DNA of 8,834 nucleotides from an uncultured Clostridia bacterium (GTDB lineage Bacteria > Bacillota_A > Clostridia > Christensenellales > UBA1242): contig CANRFP010000050.1 in assembly GCA_947629895.1 (NCBI GenBank), positions 1 to 8,834 of the forward strand, given 5' to 3'. Both the position numbers and the translations under genes were made by a program. Positions within the stretch are counted from its first letter, which is position 1; every line of letters starts with the position of its first letter. Below, piece by piece: positions 5,703 through 8,834 of this stretch. The notes under the pieces were generated by a model. It was not told the DNA's origin. It saw only the letters and a program-made list of their open reading frames with translations, and ran no database searches.

Positions 5703-8123
5703 TCACACAGATTTGAAAGAAAGTTGATTTCCGTCAAGTTCAACTGCGATTGTGCCATGTTCTGGAAGTTGTCCAAGCAATATTTTTTCAGCAATTTTAT
5801 CTTCAATTTCTTGTTCAATAAATCTTTTAAGTGGCCTTGCACCATAAATCAAATTTGAACCTTTGGCAACAATAAAATCAATGGCTTTTGCATCAATTTT
5901 AAGTGACAAACTTTTGGCTTTCAACCTCTTATTTATGCCGTCAAGCATAATGTTTGCAATTTGAATAAGTTCTTGTTTTGTGAGCGTGTCAAAAATGCAA
6001 ATCACGTCAATTCTGTTTATAAGTTCTGGCTTAAAGCGCTTTTTCAGTGCATCCATATAGATGTCCTTTTCGCTGGCCTTTTCATCTCCGCCAAAGCCAA
6101 GTTGGCGCTGCTTGGAAATTTCATTTGCGCCAATGTTGCTTGTCATGATAATAACGGTGTTTTTAAAGGAAACAGTTCTGCCCTTGCTGTCAGTCAGCCT
6201 TCCATCGTCAAGAATTTGAAGAAGAGCATTCAAAACTTCTGGATGCGCCTTTTCAATTTCATCAAACAAAACAACACTGTATGGCTTCCTTCTAACCGCC
6301 TCTGTGAGTTGTCCGCCTTCGTCAAAGCCAACATATCCTGGAGGTGAGCCAATAAGTTTGGAAACAGTGTGACTTTCCATATATTCGCTCATATCAATTC
6401 TTATAATGTTGTTTTCATTGTCAAAAAGTGCCTCTGCGATTGCCTTTGAAAGTTCAGTTTTGCCCACGCCCGTTGGCCCCATGAATAGGAAGGAGCCGAT
6501 TGGCCTTTTGCTGTCTTGCAAGCCAACTCTTGCCCTTCTTATTGCTTTTGAAACAGCAGAAATCGCCTCATTTTGCCCAACAACACGCTTATGCAAAATT
6601 TCTTCCAAATGAATAAGTTTTTCCTTCTCTCCCTCAGTGAGTTTCGTAACAGGAATGCCCGTCCATTTTGAAACAACTTCAGCTATTTCGTTCTCGCCAA
6701 TTTGGTTGCTGCCGCTCTTTTTGATGATTGTGTCATTTTGTGCTTTCAAATCGTTTTCAAGATTGATTATCTCCGATTGCAATTTTGCCGCTTTTTCATA
6801 ATTTCTCTGCAAAGAGGCCTCATCACGGCTGGCGGAAAGCGTTTTGATTTTGTCCTCCAAATCTCTCACCTTTTGAGGTTTAAGCGTGAAGTTCACTTTT
6901 GCCTTTGAACAAGCCTCATCAATAAGGTCAATTGCCTTATCCGGCAAACTTCTATCTGTGATGTATCTATCCGACAAGTTTGCTGCGGCTTGAATTGCCT
7001 CGTTTGTGATGATTATGTTGTGGAAAGCCTCATAGGTGTCCTTTAAGCCGTTCAAAATTTCAATGGTTTGCTCCACTGTTGGAGGATTAACCATAACCGG
7101 CTGAAATCTTCTTTCCAGTGCCTTGTCTTTTTCAATATATTTTCGATATTCATCGGTGGTTGTTGCGCCAATGGTTTGCAGTTCGCCTCTTGCCAAATAT
7201 GGTTTAAGCATATCGGCAGGGCTGGTTTCCCCTTTCTCGCTTCCCGCTTGTGCAAGGGTGTGAATTTCGTCAATAAACACAATGATGTTGCCGCTGGCAA
7301 TTATTGTTTCAATGGTGTCCTTTAATTTTTCCTCCATTTGCCCACGATATTTTGTGCCTGCCATAAGCCCGCCAATTTCAAGCGCAAAAATGTTTTTGTC
7401 CTTTAATTGCTCTGGAACATCGCCGCTTGCAATCGCCTGCGCCAAGCCCTCAACAACCGCTGTTTTTCCAACTCCCGCCTCACCAATAAGGCATGGATTG
7501 TTTTTGGTTTTTCGGCAAAGAATTTCAATCAACCTTTGAATTTCCTCTTCTCTTCCAATAACAGGGTCGAGTTTATGCTGGCGAGCTTTCAATGTTATGT
7601 CGCTGCCCATTTCAAGCAGTTTTTCTGGCAAATTGCTGCCAACTTGCCCCTTTTCCTCAGGTGCTTTCTTTTGCTCACCTCTGGAAATTTGAAGAGTGGA
7701 CATAAGTTTAACCCTAAGTTCATCCAAATTCACGCCAAATATGCTTTCCAAAATTCTTGTTGCATAGCAACTTTTATTGGACAAAATTGCAAGAAGCAGG
7801 TGTTCTGTGCCAATGAAAGAATGTCCCAAATCCATTGCAACTGCTTGTGCCACCTGGAACAATTCTTTTGTTCTTGGAGTGAGTTCCACGCTACCAAACA
7901 AAGCCACGCCGCTTGAACTTTCCTCAAAAACCTCAAAGAGTGCCGCCTCCGTAACGCCGAAACTTGCAAGCAACTTGCTTGCTGTGCAGTCGCTCACACT
8001 CACAATGCCATACAAAATATGTTCCGTTCCCACAAGATTGCTGCCAAAACGCAACGCCACTTTGCTGGCATTTTTAATCACCTTTTCAATGCTATCCGAA
8101 AACAAACTGTTATTCAAAGCCAT
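5703..8123 (-). CDS. clpC: ATP-dependent Clp protease ATPase subunit ClpC
   Basis: The 806-residue product is a full-length HSP100 unfoldase that feeds ClpP. The N-domain (about 8-145) has two Clp repeats, each with GTEH (Glu34 and Glu107). These match the glutamates that dock phospho-arginine in Bacillus ClpC (E32, E106). AAA-1 has Walker A GEAGVGKT (214-221), pore loop KYRG (258-261), Walker B IVFIDE (281-286) and arginine finger ALERRFQP (335-342). The middle domain (about 415-460) carries a UVR-like NYEKAAKLQSEI, which distinguishes ClpC from ClpB and ClpA. AAA-2 has Walker A GPTGVGKT (549-556), pore loop GYVG (596-599), Walker B VVLFDE (617-622) and the ClpP-docking tripeptide LGF (675-677). 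The C-terminal small domain contains YGARPLKRFIE. The start lies 15 bases after mcsB, as in the usual ctsR-mcsA-mcsB-clpC operon, so its promoter and any CtsR site should be beyond the right edge. Confidence 0.97.
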   Translation of the reverse strand: MALNNSLFSDSIEKVIKNASKVALRFGSNLVGTEHILYGIVSVSDCTASKLLASFGVTEAALFEVFEESSSGVALFGSVELTPRTKELFQVAQAVAMDLGHSFIGTEHLLLAILSNKSCYATRILESIFGVNLDELRVKLMSTLQISRGEQKKAPEEKGQVGSNLPEKLLEMGSDITLKARQHKLDPVIGREEEIQRLIEILCRKTKNNPCLIGEAGVGKTAVVEGLAQAIASGDVPEQLKDKNIFALEIGGLMAGTKYRGQMEEKLKDTIETIIASGNIIVFIDEIHTLAQAGSEKGETSPADMLKPYLARGELQTIGATTTDEYRKYIEKDKALERRFQPVMVNPPTVEQTIEILNGLKDTYEAFHNIIITNEAIQAAANLSDRYITDRSLPDKAIDLIDEACSKAKVNFTLKPQKVRDLEDKIKTLSASRDEASLQRNYEKAAKLQSEIINLENDLKAQNDTIIKKSGSNQIGENEIAEVVSKWTGIPVTKLTEGEKEKLIHLEEILHKRVVGQNEAISAVSKAIRRARVGLQDSKRPIGSFLFMGPTGVGKTELSKAIAEALFDNENNIIRIDMSEYMESHTVSKLIGSPPGYVGFDEGGQLTEAVRRKPYSVVLFDEIEKAHPEVLNALLQILDDGRLTDSKGRTVSFKNTVIIMTSNIGANEISKQRQLGFGGDEKASEKDIYMDALKKRFKPELINRIDVICIFDTLTKQELIQIANIMLDGINKRLKAKSLSLKIDAKAIDFIVAKGSNLIYGARPLKRFIEQEIEDKIAEKILLGQLPEHGTIAVELDGNQLSFKSV

Positions 8124-8130
8124 ATTATAT

Positions 8131-8136
8131 CACCCC
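8131..8136 (-). promoter_or_regulatory. Atypical Shine-Dalgarno of clpC
   Basis: GGGGTG lies 7 bases before the clpC ATG, between it and the mcsB stop codon (8139-8141). It departs from the AGGAG core seen at hpf, lemA and the flavin-reductase-like gene, which suggests weaker or coupled translation after mcsB. Confidence 0.55.
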
Positions 8137-8138
8137 TT

Positions 8139-8834
8139 TTAATTTGCCTTTGTTACAAGTTCTTTTATTTTCCTATTTATATACTCACTTCTTATCCTTT
8201 CTTCCTTTAAATTTATTGAAAAATCTTCAATTTCTCTCAAATTTGCGCTCTGCGCTTCTATTGAAAGTTTGTCAAACGCCTTCATATCGCTTATTTTCAA
8301 AAAGCCGAGCACATGTCCAAATTTGATGAGCGACAATTTTTCAAGCATTTCTTTTTCGTCAAGCAAAAAGCACTCTTCAAGTTCTCCTAACGTCCTGTAA
8401 ATCTCGTCAATCAACTTGTCGTGGCCGGTAGCAAGAATGTCCTCTCGCGCCGAAAGTTCCATTTGACAAATTTGGAAAACATATTCTGAAACTTTGTCAA
8501 TGATTTCTTCTTCTGAAAGCCCCAACGAATTTTGATTGGAAATTTGATAAAACGCGCCATAGTTCAAAGTGCCTTCACCATAAAGCCCGCGCACAGTTGT
8601 TCCCATCTGCCTTGCTTCTTTTTTTATGAGGTCAATGTCGCCATTTCGCACAATAGCAGGCAAAAACAGCAAAACGGATGCCCTCATTCCCGTGCCCAAG
8701 TTTGCAGGGCTTGAAGTCACAAAGCCAAAATCCTCGCGATAAGCCACATCAACTTCCGAAAGCAAAAGGTCGTCAAAGCGTTTAATTTCGCGATAAGGCT
8801 TGTATAGGTTAAAACCGTTTACAATGCATTGTTC
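8139..8834 (-). CDS. mcsB: Protein arginine kinase McsB (C-terminal part, cut by window edge)
   Basis: The frame stays open from the stop at 8139 to the right edge, giving 231 residues of an enzyme usually near 350. An in-frame TTG at 8763-8765 is internal, since EQCIVNGFNLYKPYREIKRFDDLLL upstream of it (split here at 8834-8760) still matches McsB. McsB phosphorylates arginines on client proteins and on CtsR, marking them for ClpCP. Family features are GFVTSSPANLGTGMRASV (visible residues 37-54) and TTVRGLYGEG; the Glu of YGEG corresponds to the catalytic Glu212 of Bacillus McsB. The position of active-site Cys167 (TSCPTN) is Ser here (TSSPAN, codon AGC). The C-terminal RDxxRA phospho-arginine pocket appears as ERIRSE, so it is not conserved. 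The sequence before visible residue 1, including the other catalytic Glu, is outside the window. Confidence 0.93.
   Translation of the reverse strand, partial: EQCIVNGFNLYKPYREIKRFDDLLLSEVDVAYREDFGFVTSSPANLGTGMRASVLLFLPAIVRNGDIDLIKKEARQMGTTVRGLYGEGTLNYGAFYQISNQNSLGLSEEEIIDKVSEYVFQICQMELSAREDILATGHDKLIDEIYRTLGELEECFLLDEKEMLEKLSLIKFGHVLGFLKISDMKAFDKLSIEAQSANLREIEDFSINLKEERIRSEYINRKIKELVTKAN

Noticed and set aside
8124..8138. TATAAT just before the clpC ATG as a promoter
   Set aside because: It directly abuts the start codon and lies after the ribosome-binding site, so it could not make a translatable clpC transcript; no -35 box.
5634..8138. CtsR heptad repeats or a CIRCE element controlling clpC
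   Set aside because: None was found by eye next to clpC or hpf; the control region of the mcsB-clpC operon is expected beyond the right edge.
8763..8765. TTG as start codon of an independent gene of about 208 residues
   Set aside because: The frame remains open to the window edge, the upstream residues match McsB, and family length requires more N-terminal sequence.

Overview
The window reads as a piece of chromosome from an AT-rich, low-GC Gram-positive bacterium (Bacillota, most likely an anaerobic Clostridia-type lineage). The evidence is the mcsB-clpC gene pair, a long-form HPF, a LemA/DUF2207 pair, a lipobox lipoprotein and AT-rich sigma-A-like promoters. Species cannot be named from the sequence. 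All intact genes lie on the minus strand. The only coding-like sequence on the plus strand is a degenerate remnant. UGA ends clpC and Trp is encoded by TGG, so there is no sign of a recoded UGA.

Reading in the direction of transcription (high to low coordinates): the right edge holds the C-terminal two thirds of McsB (protein arginine kinase, 8139-8834, cut by the window). It is followed after 15 bases by clpC (5703-8123). McsB marks proteins with phospho-arginine and ClpC unfolds them for ClpP. Both phospho-arginine-docking glutamates of the ClpC N-domain are present, but this McsB has Ser where the active-site Cys is expected and lacks the usual C-terminal RDxxRA pocket. Next is hpf (5109-5633), the long ribosome-hibernation factor, with its own extended -10 promoter and a hairpin terminator (5067-5094).

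The middle holds an unrecognised lipoprotein (4499-5011) with no Shine-Dalgarno and a small hairpin against its start codon, ending in an intrinsic terminator (4461-4490). Then comes a stand-alone ABC-type ATPase (3771-4418) that keeps Walker A and the Walker B Asp but has lost the Q-loop Gln, the LSGGQ signature, the catalytic Glu and the H-loop His. No membrane permease lies beside it.

Between that gene and the next promoter, on the plus strand (3481-3759), lies what looks like the C-terminal half of a MazG-type NTP pyrophosphohydrolase without a start codon, probably a decayed gene.

The left third is a tightly packed apparent operon driven by a near-consensus promoter (3463-3492): lemA, a DUF2207 membrane protein with a Gly-rich tail, a flavin-reductase-like FMN protein and a SAM-dependent methyltransferase that runs off the left edge. 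I see no insertion sequence, CRISPR, tRNA, rRNA or riboswitch. Most genes are ordinary housekeeping or stress genes. The points worth a second look are the degenerate ABC ATPase, the McsB substitutions and the MazG-like remnant.
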